From Pyrus communis (lineage: Eukaryota > Streptophyta > Magnoliopsida > Rosales > Rosaceae), in the NCBI RefSeq assembly GCF_963583255.1, contig NC_084808.1, positions 29,742,404-29,806,403 of the forward strand: a stretch of 64,000 nt of DNA, written 5' to 3'. The notes beneath the pieces are model-generated. The model made no database searches, had not been told where the DNA came from, and saw only the letters and a program-made list of their open reading frames with translations. Made by a program: the position numbers and the translations under genes. Below, piece after piece: positions 35,331 through 45,930 of this stretch. Each line of letters starts with the position of its first letter. Position 1 is the first letter of the stretch.

Positions 35331-37318
35331 GAAAAATAAAAATAAATTAATAGAGGCCCTCGTATTATAGTTGTGTGTGTAAAAAAATGTGAGGATGAGA
35401 ATGGATGGACTGCTGAGTGACGCATCGTGCATTTGCGGCGGCATAATGATAATATTCTCCGCATAAGAAAGAAAAGAAACAAATTATTACGTAAACAGTA
35501 TGGAAAATATTGATGGCCTCCCAATCCCATCCAACTCTCCAGACCCTTTCGCTTCGTTAGTGGGAGAATATTCTCCACGAATATCCTCTTATACCAAATA
35601 TTTGATTGTACAAGTGATTATCAAATAAGCAAAAACTCTTTTGATGGTTCTCATATTTTTTTTTTTCTGCTTAAAAAAGGGATAAATAATGGTAAGTTAT
35701 GGTTATTTATTAATTTCGGATCGATGATGTTCCGGAGAATTTCATCTTATTTTTTACCACAATCAAGCAGATTTACTAGTTCGGAGCATCGAACCTGAAA
35801 CCTCTTACGTTTTTGTTTATTGGGAAGTTACAGTCCGTGCACATACCACTAAATCATTGTTGCGGTTAATAATTCCCATGTCTTGAATTTCATAAATTTT
35901 CAGGTGTGAAAAAATAGAAAATATCTAGCTTAATTTAAGCACATAAATAAATTCCTTATGGTTATAAATAAACAATCCTAAATTGATTTATCTTTTTGGG
36001 GTCTAATTGATTAATATAACTAAAAGGCAATCCGCACCGCACCGCAGCAACAGAAAAAGCAAAAGAGACGCTGGGGGACCAACAGAGGAGAAAGGGAAAA
36101 GGCAAGCCCGCACCGCAGCAACAGAGGGAGAGAGATAAGAAAAAAAGGCGGAAGGGAAGAGGAGGGGTGGGAGGGGCCTCGCCGTTCGCCATTCACCACC
36201 TCATTCTCTTCCTGGGCTTGATTTCTTCAGTCAGGTCTGCCTCCTCTCAACCTTTTCTCTGAAAAATGTTTATTCATTCTCACAATATTTATTTTCTTCG
36301 TCGAATTAAATTAAATTGAATTCTAAATCATCGCATTTAGATATAGGAATTTTTATTTTTATTTTTTGAGCGCATCGATATTTTATTTTTATATTAAAGA
36401 GAGGAAGAGTTCGATTAAATTACATAATAAGTAGTTTAATTTGATGTTGAATTCATCATTTACATGTTTTCAACAAAATTTTAACATAAAACTTTTCATT
36501 TCTAAATGAAAAAGAATATACGTCGGAAAATTTCTTAAAAACATGAAAGGGGCCATTGGGCAAAACGGTCTTTTTCTCTGCTCTGCCAAATTGCCAATGG
36601 GCTCGCGGTCCTAGATTGCCGGAAGCTCCTGCCTTTCCGTACCAACCCCTGAGCCCATCACCATCTCTAACACTTTTCTTTTCTTTTATTTTTAAACGTG
36701 GCATTGTTCTACTGGACCTTGTGTTTTAACCGCCAGCTTGGATTTTTATTTTCTATGCTTTTAAAAAGCAAAAACAAACATCAGAATCCAGGAAAGCTTT
36801 GGTAATCTCCAGCGAAGAAAACGAAGAAGGGAAGGATCAGGCAAGGAGGAGGGTTCTTGCAAATTGCTATTGGTTGGTTGGTGTCGGGTGCGCGTGTTGG
36901 TGATCATCGGGCTGTCTGTCAAACGACATTGACAGCCCGACCCGATTTTGTTTTTGTTAGAAACGTCCAAGTCCAAGCAACGCGGTAAGAATGTTTCTTT
37001 TGGCAATCAACGAATATGCGCTCTCCAACCCACTTTTCAGTTTTCTATCCACTATTAAATTCTAATTCTTGCGTGTTTTTCATGCGCTTATAAATTCGGA
37101 TTCCAATTTTTATTATTTCTTTCTTCGTTTGAATCCCTTATTCCAATTTGATACAATCCCAATTCCTTATTTGTTGGTGCTTGACTATTCTTCTTGGTGG
37201 TCTATATTTATCGTCATATTCCCATTCGTTCATTTTCTCTGCAGGTGATTCCCTTGCTTGAAATTGTTGGCTTTCTGGGGAATCTGGTCGCTTGGATTGC
37301 TTGTCATTTCCTTTTCAT
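35331..37318. other. Spacer and presumed promoter/leader of the DUF829 gene
   Basis: No protein-like frame is present. The region from 36000 to 36240 is GC-richer and may hold a first non-coding exon ending at tcagtcag (about 36234). A possible leader donor is cgcggtaag near 36982, with an acceptor ctgcag near 37244. A poly-A run lies at 35286-35301. Confidence 0.45.
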
Positions 37319-37351
37319 ATGTTGAATGGTGGTTGCTTGATATTCGCATGA
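37319..37351 (+). promoter_or_regulatory. Upstream ORF (10 codons) overlapping the DUF829 start codon
   Basis: It begins at ATG 37319 and ends at TGA 37349-37351. The main ATG is 37348-37350, so stop and start share bases in ATGA. It is the first ATG after the presumed leader acceptor at about 37244. Confidence 0.6.
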
Positions 37352-39460
37352 GTATTTTGGGCGCCCTTACCAACAATATGGCTTCCTTGTCTGGAATGGT
37401 TCAACGACCTCTCGTTGCGGCTGCTGCCGTTGCTGTTGCCTCGGTTTCTGCTGACATCTCTGATAAATTGCCGTCTTACCGATCCAATGACGCTTGTTCT
37501 ACGTCGGGTTTATCACACAACACCTCCTTGCAAGATTGGAACTCATCCTGGGTTTCACATATTTCGGTTTCTAAGCTCGCAAACTTGTCCTTTATCTCTA
37601 GAATTCCAGTACCTGTGCCCAACATTAACTTCCCAATTCCTAACACGGGCTGCAATTTTGTTCCCAAGCAGCTATATTCATCAGTTGCATCTTCACCTCT
37701 TCTTCTTAATCTGTATCAGTCCGCAGACCTGGTTAAAGCACGAAAGTCAGCTTCGTATAACCATGATATATCATCTACTTCCCCATCTGAGGTCTCGTAC
37801 AGATGGCATTTACCTGAACCGAATGCCATAGATGTTTCAGGCGGTTCTGATTGCTCATCGGCAAAGTTCAGGACTGTGGTGGTTTTGCTAGGATGGTTGG
37901 GAGCAAAGCAAAAACATCTCAAGAAGTATGCCGAGTGGTATACTTCCAGGGGATATCATGCTATTACATTTACTTTGCCCATGTCTGACATTCTCAAATA
38001 CCAACCTGGCGGGAAAGTTGAAGAGCACATCGACTCGCTTGTGAGCCATTTGGCTGATTGGTTAGAAGAGGAACATGGAAAGAACCTGGTGTTCCATACT
38101 TTTAGCAATACTGGATGGTTAACGTGAGTCCAGTCCCCACTTATATTCTTTTTTCTTATAGAAACTCCATGTGCAATTTCCCTGTTCTCCTGTGTAACCA
38201 TTTCCTGGTTTGCTTCATCTTACAGGTATGGGGTAATTTTGGAGCAGTTCCAGAAGCACGATCCTTCTCTAATGGGCAGGATTCGGGGCTGCGTTGTGGA
38301 TTCTGCACCAGTTGCAGCACCTGACCCCCAGGTAAACGATAGTTGCAATTCTGTAACTGGGAAAGAGCAGAAGTTATCTACTGATCATATTGAAAAGATA
38401 AAAAGTTATCTACACATACTCCATTTGGTACCAGAGATAACCTGTTGCTATCATTTTTTAGAGTGTGGATCATGTTTCTATGAATTTGACCAATATAATA
38501 CTTCATTTTGCTCAATATAATTTTAGCAGCAGAGCCTATTACCACCACCATGCCCAATTGTTGTAGGAATATCCGAAGAAAACGTATTGGTTTTTGAGTT
38601 TTGTGTGGCTCATTCAGACAGCTGTTTGGGTTTGTTATGCAAATGATCTGTTTTTTTAGTTTTTTCTGGGTTCCAGGTTTTTCTTAGAATCTTAGATGAT
38701 TTGTGTTTGGATGGGTTTGCTATCTAATTCTTGACCTTGTGCAGGTCTGGGCTTCTGGTTTCTCTGCAGCCTTTCTGAAAAAGCGTAGTGTAGCAGCAAA
38801 AGGAACAATGGACTCAAATGAGTCAGGGATGGATGCTTTGGTTGGCAGCAATAATGGAGTAGTGGCACCCAAACCTGCAGTAACCGAAGCAGCTTTGCTA
38901 GTAGTCTTGGAGAAGTTCTTTGGGGTGGTTTTGAAATTTCCTACAGTGAACAGGCAGTCTATCTTATTCTTCCTTGCCCTTTTATTTTCATAGAATTATT
39001 CGAGGTGGATGTGAATCTTCATGCACCTTTCCATGCTACAAATTTCCGTTTATACTTGAATTCATTCACCTCACCTGTGTTTTATAATCCTAGAAGAACA
39101 ATTGTCAAAGCAAATGTCAAATTAGCATTGGCAAGAGTTGGTCTCTCCTTGTATGGAAAGTAATATGAATGTTATTGGTGGTATTGCAGGAGGCTTTCTG
39201 ATGTGTTGAGCCTATTGTCAGCTCGCCAACCAAGTTGTCCGCAATTGTATATCTACAGCTCTGCAGACAGGGTGATTCCTGCAGGGTCAGTGGAATCATT
39301 CATAAAGGAGCAAAAGAGGGCGGGACATGAGGTTAGGGCTTGCAACTTTGTGTCGACGCCGCACGTTGATCATTTCAGAAACGACCCAAAACTGTACACT
39401 TGTGAGCTAACCGGGTTTCTGGAGGACTGCGTGCTTCCTTGTTGCAAACAGTCGCATTGA
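37348..39460 (+). CDS. DUF829 / TMEM53-like alpha/beta-hydrolase family protein
   Basis: Exons 37348-38123, 38226-38331, 38745-38953 and 39190-39460 give 453 aa ending CCKQSH. The first 180 residues are low-complexity, rich in Ser, Pro and Asn, perhaps an organelle-targeting or disordered region. The hydrolase-like core follows: VVVLLGWLGAKQKHLKKYAEWY, then HTFSNTGW with the elbow serine near residue 253, VDSAPVAAP, an acidic residue in SSADRVIP near 390, and HVDHFR near 422 as the likely histidine. The family's substrate is unknown; it relates to TMEM53 of the nuclear envelope. The start was chosen because upstream frame extension to 37258 lacks an ATG; MASLSGM at 37378 is an alternative. 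Intron 3 appears to use a GC donor. Confidence 0.9.
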
Positions 39461-40250
39461 TTGATCGAAACCATGGAGTCACCGAAGATGATTCTAAAAT
39501 TCTTTTTGTTATGCTTAAATTTACACAGCATATCCAATTAATTCATTTGTGTAGAGGTGGTTGAATGCAACACAGCATGTCCATTTTCCGTTGTTTGTTT
39601 TCACATCACATGTTACAGACAACATATACAAAACAGATTATTCTCATCGATCAACTGTCAAGTTTTACCAAATGATGAATGATGATGTTAGTTGCACCCA
39701 ATCGAGCCAATCCGTATTATTATTGTTACTTGGCAGTTTTGATCTTTTGATACGCATTGAAACGGGGGGACATTAAACATTACCTAAAGAAAATATTGTA
39801 CTTGGGCTCTTTTTCTAATCCACCATTCCATGTTCGCTCATGACTTGGACCGACCCTGGTGACTGTATACCTCTTTCCGGTCGGAGCAGAGGTGAACAAA
39901 TAATAATTTGACTCATGTTTTTTATTCGGAGTTGGTATCCATATGATAGGCTACAAGCCTACAACAACCCACTTTATATAATTTTTTCAAATTTATATTC
40001 TGAAAATAATGCAAATTTATAAAGTATAGTTGACACAATGTCAAGAGTACAAGTGGAACAAACCAGAAACAAGGAGACGATATTATGTAGAATGACACCC
40101 GAGCCCCTAGCTAGTAGCTACCCCTTCGGATCTCTCTCATCTCTCGTTCCCGAGTCTCAACCCTAATCCTAATCCTGATTGAGCCCTCCCCAAATCTATA
40201 ATCTCAATTGGGGTCAGGGTTAGGGTTTCCTCCTTCACTATCAAATATCA
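39461..40250. other. DUF829 3' UTR and F-box gene promoter
   Basis: No frame is supported. The last 100 bp is CT-rich, typical of a plant leader, and carries telo-box motifs listed separately. Confidence 0.5.
40158..40230 (+). promoter_or_regulatory. Telo-box motifs in the F-box/LRR leader or promoter
   Basis: AACCCTAA lies at about 40159-40166, and its complement form TTAGGGTTT at about 40220-40228, just before the ATG at 40251. Telo boxes are common near the starts of plant translation-related and cell-cycle genes; a role here is inferred only from position. Confidence 0.45.
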
Positions 40251-41836
40251 ATGGCTTCTTCATCATCAACCGATTCCCCGTCAATAACAATAATGGTATG
40301 TATCAACGAGGCGTTGACGGACGACGAGCTCCGGTCGGTGCTAGCGAAGCTGGAGAGCCAGAGGGACAAGGAGGTGTTCGGGTTGGTCTGCAAGCGGTGG
40401 CTTCACTTGCAGAGCACGGAGAGGAAGAGGCTCTCCGCACGTGCGGGACCTCACATGCTTCGCAAAATGGCTGCCAGGTTCTACAGGGTCCTGGAGCTCG
40501 ACCTCTCTCAGTCCATTTCCAGGTCCTTCTATCCCGGTGTCACCGACTCTGATCTGCGTGTTATTGCTGATGGGTTTAAGTGCTTGAGACTCCTCAATCT
40601 GCACAACTGCAAAGGTTTTCTTTTTTCAATTTCAGACACTGTTTATTTGAATTTGTTTGAATATTGGACATCTGCTTGTTTCATGGGTGTATGGCAGTAG
40701 ATTAGGTACTTTTATGTGGGTTTTTATTGCCTTTAACAGAGCTGCACGTACCTTAGATTGTGGGATATTTGTATTGGAGGCGCATATTTTCCATCTGCAT
40801 ACTGCGTACTGTGAGATTCTTATTAGACTGCACAGTGGAAATCAGAAAAACTTTTTGAAATGTGTGCGCTCATTGTCTTTTGTATTGAACACAATAGACT
40901 TGATTCATGTATCACTTATTTCTTTCTTTTACAGGAATTTCAGATGCCGGTGTCGTTTTCATTGGCTCTGGTCTTCCATCCCTACAGTCCCTAGATGTGT
41001 CATATTGTAGAAAGTTAACGGACAAAGGATTATCAGCTGTTGCCCAGGGCTGCGCAGACCTTCGGGGCCTTTATCTTGCTGGCTGCAGATTTGTTACTGA
41101 TGGGTTATTGCGAGCCCTTTCAAAGAATTGTTACCATTTAGAAGAGTTGGGGCTCCAAGGTTGCACCAACATAACTGACGCTGGACTTACTGATCTTGTA
41201 GATGGATGCCAACAGATCAAAGTTTTAGATATCAACAAATGCAGCAATATTGGAGATAGTGGAGTTTCCAGTGTCTCCATGGCATGCTCATCTTCTCTGA
41301 AGACGCTGAAGTTGTTGGATTGCTACAAAATCAGTGATGAGTCTATATTGTCGTTGGCCAGATTCTGCAAAAATCTTGAAACTCTAGTCATTGGTGGCTG
41401 CCGGGACATTTCAGATGCATCTATAAAATTGCTGGCTGTTTCTTGTAAGAGTAATCTCAAGAACCTACGGATGGATTGGTGTTTAAATATCTCAGACTCT
41501 TCGTTGTGCTGTATCCTTGCTCAGTGCAGAAACCTGGAGGTTCTCAACATTGGGTGCTGTGAGGAGGTGACAGATGTCGCCTTTCAGGGTTTAAATGGTG
41601 GAGGTGACATTGAGTTGAGTTTGAAGTTTTTAAAGGTGAGTAATTGCCCAAAAGTAACGGTGGCAGGTATAGCCATGGTTTTGGACAAATGTGAGACTTT
41701 GGAATATCTGGATGTAAGGTCGTGCCCACACATTACAAAGGCAGGTTGTGAAGAAGGGGGATTGCGGTTTCCTGAACGTTGTAAAGTGAACTTCACAGGG
41801 AGTTTAGCTGAGCCTGAGGTGTTACTTTGTGAGTGA
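40251..41836 (+). CDS. F-box/leucine-rich repeat protein (FBXL type, At5g23340-like)
   Basis: Exons 40251-40614 and 40935-41836 give 421 aa. Residues about 19-60 form an F-box (ALTDDELRSVLAKLES...VCKRWL), which binds SKP1. The rest is a run of cysteine-containing LRRs of about 25-26 residues (LQSLDVSYCRKLTDKGL, LEELGLQGCTNITDAGL, IKVLDINKCSNIGDSGV, LKTLKLLDCYKISDESI) that would bind the substrate of an SCF ubiquitin ligase. The C-terminus is PHITKAGC...KVNFTGSLAEPEVLLCE. The start is the first ATG in good context (tatcaATGG); a second in-frame ATG at 40293 begins MVCINEAL and fits related proteins better. Substrate unknown. The last 12 codons are part of an 86-bp tandem duplication. Confidence 0.92.
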
Positions 41837-41972
41837 GCTGGCGGACACGGTCAGCCTCAGCAGGTCAAAATTTGTGAGGGGGGGGGAGTTTAGCTGAGCC
41901 TGAGGTGTTACTTTGTGAGTGAGCTGGCGGACACGGTCAGCCTCAGCAGGTCAAAATTTGTGAGGGGGAGTT
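41801..41972 (+). repeat. 86-bp tandem duplication spanning the F-box gene stop codon
   Basis: Copies at 41801-41886 and 41887-41972 both begin agtttagctgagcctgaggt and are nearly identical, apart from G-run length at the join. The first copy contains the last 12 codons and TGA; the second lies wholly in the 3' UTR. Confidence 0.95.
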
Positions 41973-42552
41973 TAATTAATCTGTTGGAAAGCTTGAATGA
42001 TGACTGGTGAGGCTGGTTTTGAGCTAGCCTCTGCCTCTCTTCTCCGTACTGGATAAATGAAATGCTGGTTTGCTGGTTTGTTGTGTTGTGTGTTTAATTC
42101 CTTCCTTCCTCGAGTCGGAAGTCAGAATATTAAAATCATGTACATCGTGAGTGGAATAAATTATGTGGTCACTTGTTACTACTTAGTTTGAATTTATAAG
42201 CCATATGAAACTCATGTTACTTGTTGTCAAGCAGGTAAATACAAATTATTTACAAATTAGGATGTGTGATCATGTTGTGTTACTATGGACTTGCAGTAAA
42301 GAGAGTGCGAGTTATGCTTAAGAATTACTAATTGTGCATTGCGAAACCGGTGATTGTAAATAACATGAAGAGCCACGTGGTTTTCAAAGAAAAGAGAATT
42401 TTCTCATTAATAAAAAAGAAATATTTACGCATTGTCCGTAAATTAATGGTATTGAGCTCCTCCTCCTCGTCTTCCAGTACTCCTAGCTTAATGTGCATAA
42501 TTACTTACAACTTGATCACATGTACTTGGTTAATTAAGCTGGAGATGGAATA
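41973..42552. other. Convergent 3' flanks of the F-box and GEM-like genes
   Basis: The two genes point at each other. AT-rich sequence with no supported frame. Confidence 0.5.
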
Positions 42553-42588
42553 TTAATAGCCTGCTGGAGATGGAATATTAATAGCCTG
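42539..42588. repeat. 25-bp tandem duplication at the GEM-like stop codon
   Basis: Two perfect copies of ctggagatggaatattaata and five more bases. The duplication repeats codons for INIPSPA and supplies the present stop (Gly-Tyr-stop). Confidence 0.95.
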
Positions 42589-43387
42589 CTGGAGATATTT
42601 CAAAGTTTTCTGGTAATTCAAGAACCCCATAAACCAGAAGTCAAAGTCATCCACAGTAACTATTTCTACGTACTTTTGCGACGGCTTCTTCACGTTCTCG
42701 CTCTGGTTGACCCTGTTGATCTTGTTCACTGGGATCACCACCTTGTAGTGGACTCTTCTTACCAGCTGGTGTCCCTCTGAATCTGACGATGGCAGTTTGA
42801 TCGATCTCTCGCTGCAAAACGCAATCTTGTCCGTCGAGATGAAGAGGAGGCCTGCCATAGGACCCGCCGTGGTTGACAGATAACACTGGGATGCCTTGAG
42901 CAGCCTCTCTCCTGCGTTGACGCTGAATGCATGCTTAAACACCTTCTCCAACGTCCCTCCTACTTTCACAATTTTAGCCCCCAGCCTCAGCTTCCACTTC
43001 ACTGTCTCTGTGATCTTGGACCCCAGTCTCACTGCACAATTGAATCAAATTAAGTAAATTATTATGTAACTCAAACTTGTCTTAATTTCTGAATTAGTAT
43101 ATATGCACAGCGAGCTGCTTACCGTGTTCTTTGACTCCATGGGCAAAACTGTCAGCCTTCTTGGTAAGCTTGTTCATCCTGTTAAGCACTGAATGCACTC
43201 TGCTTTGTCCGATGAGCTTTGAAGATCCAGTAGTGATTTCACGATCATTAGGAGCCGCTGCTGGAATATTATGATGATATTGGATAGCAGCAGTATGATC
43301 TGCACTCTTAAACGAATACGCAGCTGCAGCGGCTGCTGCCGAGTTCATTGGAATTCCAAGAACTTGTCCTTGAAGTGAGGCCTTCAT
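42553..43387 (-). CDS. GEM-like protein with GRAM domain (ABA-responsive family)
   Basis: Exons 43387-43123 and 43031-42553 (minus strand) give 247 aa. The N-terminal 75 residues are Ala/Ser-rich and variable. The middle (VHSVLNRMNKL..KADSFAHGVKEHVRLGSKITETVKWKLRLGAKI) is the conserved lead-in, and the GRAM domain starts near KVFKHAFSVNAGERLLKAS and runs to YVEIVTVDDFDFWFMGFLNYQKTLKYLQQAI. GRAM domains bind phosphoinositides; GEM relatives act in abscisic-acid responses and in epidermal and reproductive development. A TATA-like CTTTATATACAT lies upstream near 43512-43523. A 25-bp duplication sets the last residues. Which GEM-like paralogue this is cannot be decided. Confidence 0.92.
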
Positions 43388-45930
43388 ATTTGATTATGAT
43401 CAGTAGGTATCTACTAGGATTAGCTGCAAGTTAATTAGAAGAAGAAGAACAAGTGATGAGGAGATGGATGGATGCTTAATTGGTGATTATTGTGGTTGTG
43501 TGAGCGTTATGTTATGTATATAAAGGGATGGAAGATAGTAATAGGCGGGTGGGGGTGAATCTAACTTTTGGTTGCATGAGTCATGTATGGCTCATCAGTG
43601 AGAATAAAGGCACTGCTACTACTACTACACGGACTCTTTTTTAAAGATAAAAATGTCGTCTTTTCATTTTCAAAAGAAAATGACATGGCATATATGTTAT
43701 CTTGGATCGGTAGTTTTGCTTTAAGAAATAGACATTTTAGCAATAAGGTTTATATGTTGTGTTGTGCAAACAAATAACTCGAAAGTAAGGTTTTGCATGC
43801 ATATCCCCCATTTCCATCTCCTAAGGTGTATTTGTCCACCTTGTTTCTCTGAGTTGTTACATATCTTTTGCTGTATTTTCCAAATCAGCCCTGCCCAAGC
43901 ATTACAACAAACAGGAAAAGACAAAGGATCGAGATAAAAAAAGAAGAGAAGGAGAGTATATATCTTGATTTTTTCCTGATTAATGGGGAATTATGCTAAC
44001 TTTTCAATCATTATAAATTAAGATTAGATTTAATTGAACAAGCATTGTCTTACTTAATTAACTTTGCTCAAATATAATAATAATAATAATATTGTAACCA
44101 AAACCAACTGTATTTGGAAAAGAGGAATTCAGATGTGTCAATGAAAACTTTTGAGCTGGACCTTTAGCTTTCTGATGCCATTGCCATTTGCCACCCCTCC
44201 CACCCACCCTCTCTCCTCTCCTCTCCTTTCCTCTTACTAATATACTAATTAAGATAAGATGACGAAAAGGAGGGAACAAGTATTTGACTATTCCTGACCA
44301 AATTTGTACATCACCCGAATCACATGGTATAGGACTCAGACTAGGAGACATGTTGGACAAGTAATTCATCAGCCTGTCCTCAGTGTGTATGTGTTGTTTC
44401 TTAGAGTCTGAGTTATCTTACATTGTTCTCATGCCAAACCCAAGGAACCCATAAAAATTGCAGTTGCAAGAAAAAGGTGAAAGAAGCAAAGAGGACCATC
44501 CCCCTTGCACGTATTCCATATTAGGTCCACATATATCTAAGTGAAGCGTTTAACATTGGTCAAAAGAGCAAAGTCTTAGCCAGCCATGTCACTCGGACTC
44601 AGGCCCAGCTGATCGGGTCGTGTCACATCTCCGTCGACAGGGCAAGTGCAACTGTGCAAGTGCTTATCTGGACAGATTTTGATGAATCGTCACCATCATG
44701 GCCAATTTGACGTTCCTTTCCTTTTAATCTAATTAAAAGACACCTTTTTTTATATCTTTGAATCGAAGCTTTCTAATTCATTGGTCAATTCCCAGCAAAA
44801 TAAATGGGTTAAATAAAATAAAAGGGAGAAAAAGGTGTGCTAGCTCAGCTAAGCCAAGCCGAGTCACTCGGTAGGCAAGGATATCGGAGGAAAGATGGTG
44901 AGGGAGGTTTGTTTTCGAAATCCAAATGGTCCATCCCCTGTAAGCAAAAGATTGTCTCTGTGGCCAGAGAGACAATTGGTTACTCCCAAACTAATATACT
45001 GAACTCATATAAAATAGATTACGCTCTTATAATGGACTAGAGAATATGAGTGTAATACCAATATATTAGACTCACACTAGTGTAGCAGGAGTATTATAAT
45101 TATCAAACTCAAACTGTATGGTTCCTATATATAGGTATTTAGTGGCGGATCCAAAATTAGAGCAATGGGGGTCTCAATGTTAAGGATATAAGTTTTTTGA
45201 TAAAAACAGAGCGCGAAGCGTGCAAAAAAATACAGTTTATTCACCGAAGCATTTCGTCGAGCACTTGGTGGGTTTGTTATTGTCAATCAAATCATGTTGC
45301 CCACATGTCAACATATATCAAAGCAATCTGATGAGTGTTATCGAAAAAATTTGTCAAGTGCTCTCGACGCAAAATGCAGAGTGCTGCCGAGATATACCTA
45401 GCAAACATTACGTCAAATACTTAGTGGGCAAAAAAGAGACCTCGAAAGAACTCCACATGTATATTTTTCAGACTTTGAGTGATCTTATGACCACCTTAGT
45501 CCCAATATACATACGACACTCTAGGTATCACACTCAAATTACTGTGAAAGGCCTAAGTTCATCATATTGCACATCAATTGATGTCTTTCGTTTGTTTGAA
45601 CGTCTAATTCTCTATTGAGTATAGCTAATGTGATGGAAATTGAAATTGCTTTAGTCATTTCGAAAGTCACTCTAAACATAGTTTGGCCAAAAGAGTTTTA
45701 TAATCACTAACATGCCTCGTGCTTCAATGCGCAAGGGATCGCAGAATCAAAGGTGGCTTAGTCATACTTCCAACTTTTCTACATGATTTTATGACGCTTG
45801 GGGTGACAAAAGACATCATCAACTAAATAAATTATCAACTTCAGTTGAGAACACAAAATTAAGCTCAAATTTTAAGCACTTTTGAATCAGACTCAGCAGC
45901 ATTTCTATTTCTCTATATATGAGAAAGTCA
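43388..45930. other. Spacer with the GEM-like promoter and a possible old repeat
   Basis: Next to the gene is its promoter (TATA-like box at about 43512-43523, minus direction). An AAT microsatellite lies at 44073-44091. From about 45130 to 45620 the sequence resembles dispersed plant repeats and is listed separately. The remainder shows nothing. Confidence 0.5.
45130..45620 (+). repeat. Unidentified repeat-like segment with an open frame
   Basis: It begins tagtggcggatccaaaatta, a phrase common at the edges of dispersed plant repeats. A 132-codon frame (from a GTG, no ATG) holds two related words, KHFVEHLVG and KHYVKYLVG. I recognise no domain. It may be a decayed transposon rather than a gene. 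Confidence 0.3.

Noticed and set aside
35324..36192. Minus-strand frames near 35.5 and 36.1 kb
   Set aside because: Low-complexity Ser/Phe/Leu-rich shadows of purine-rich DNA; no protein match.
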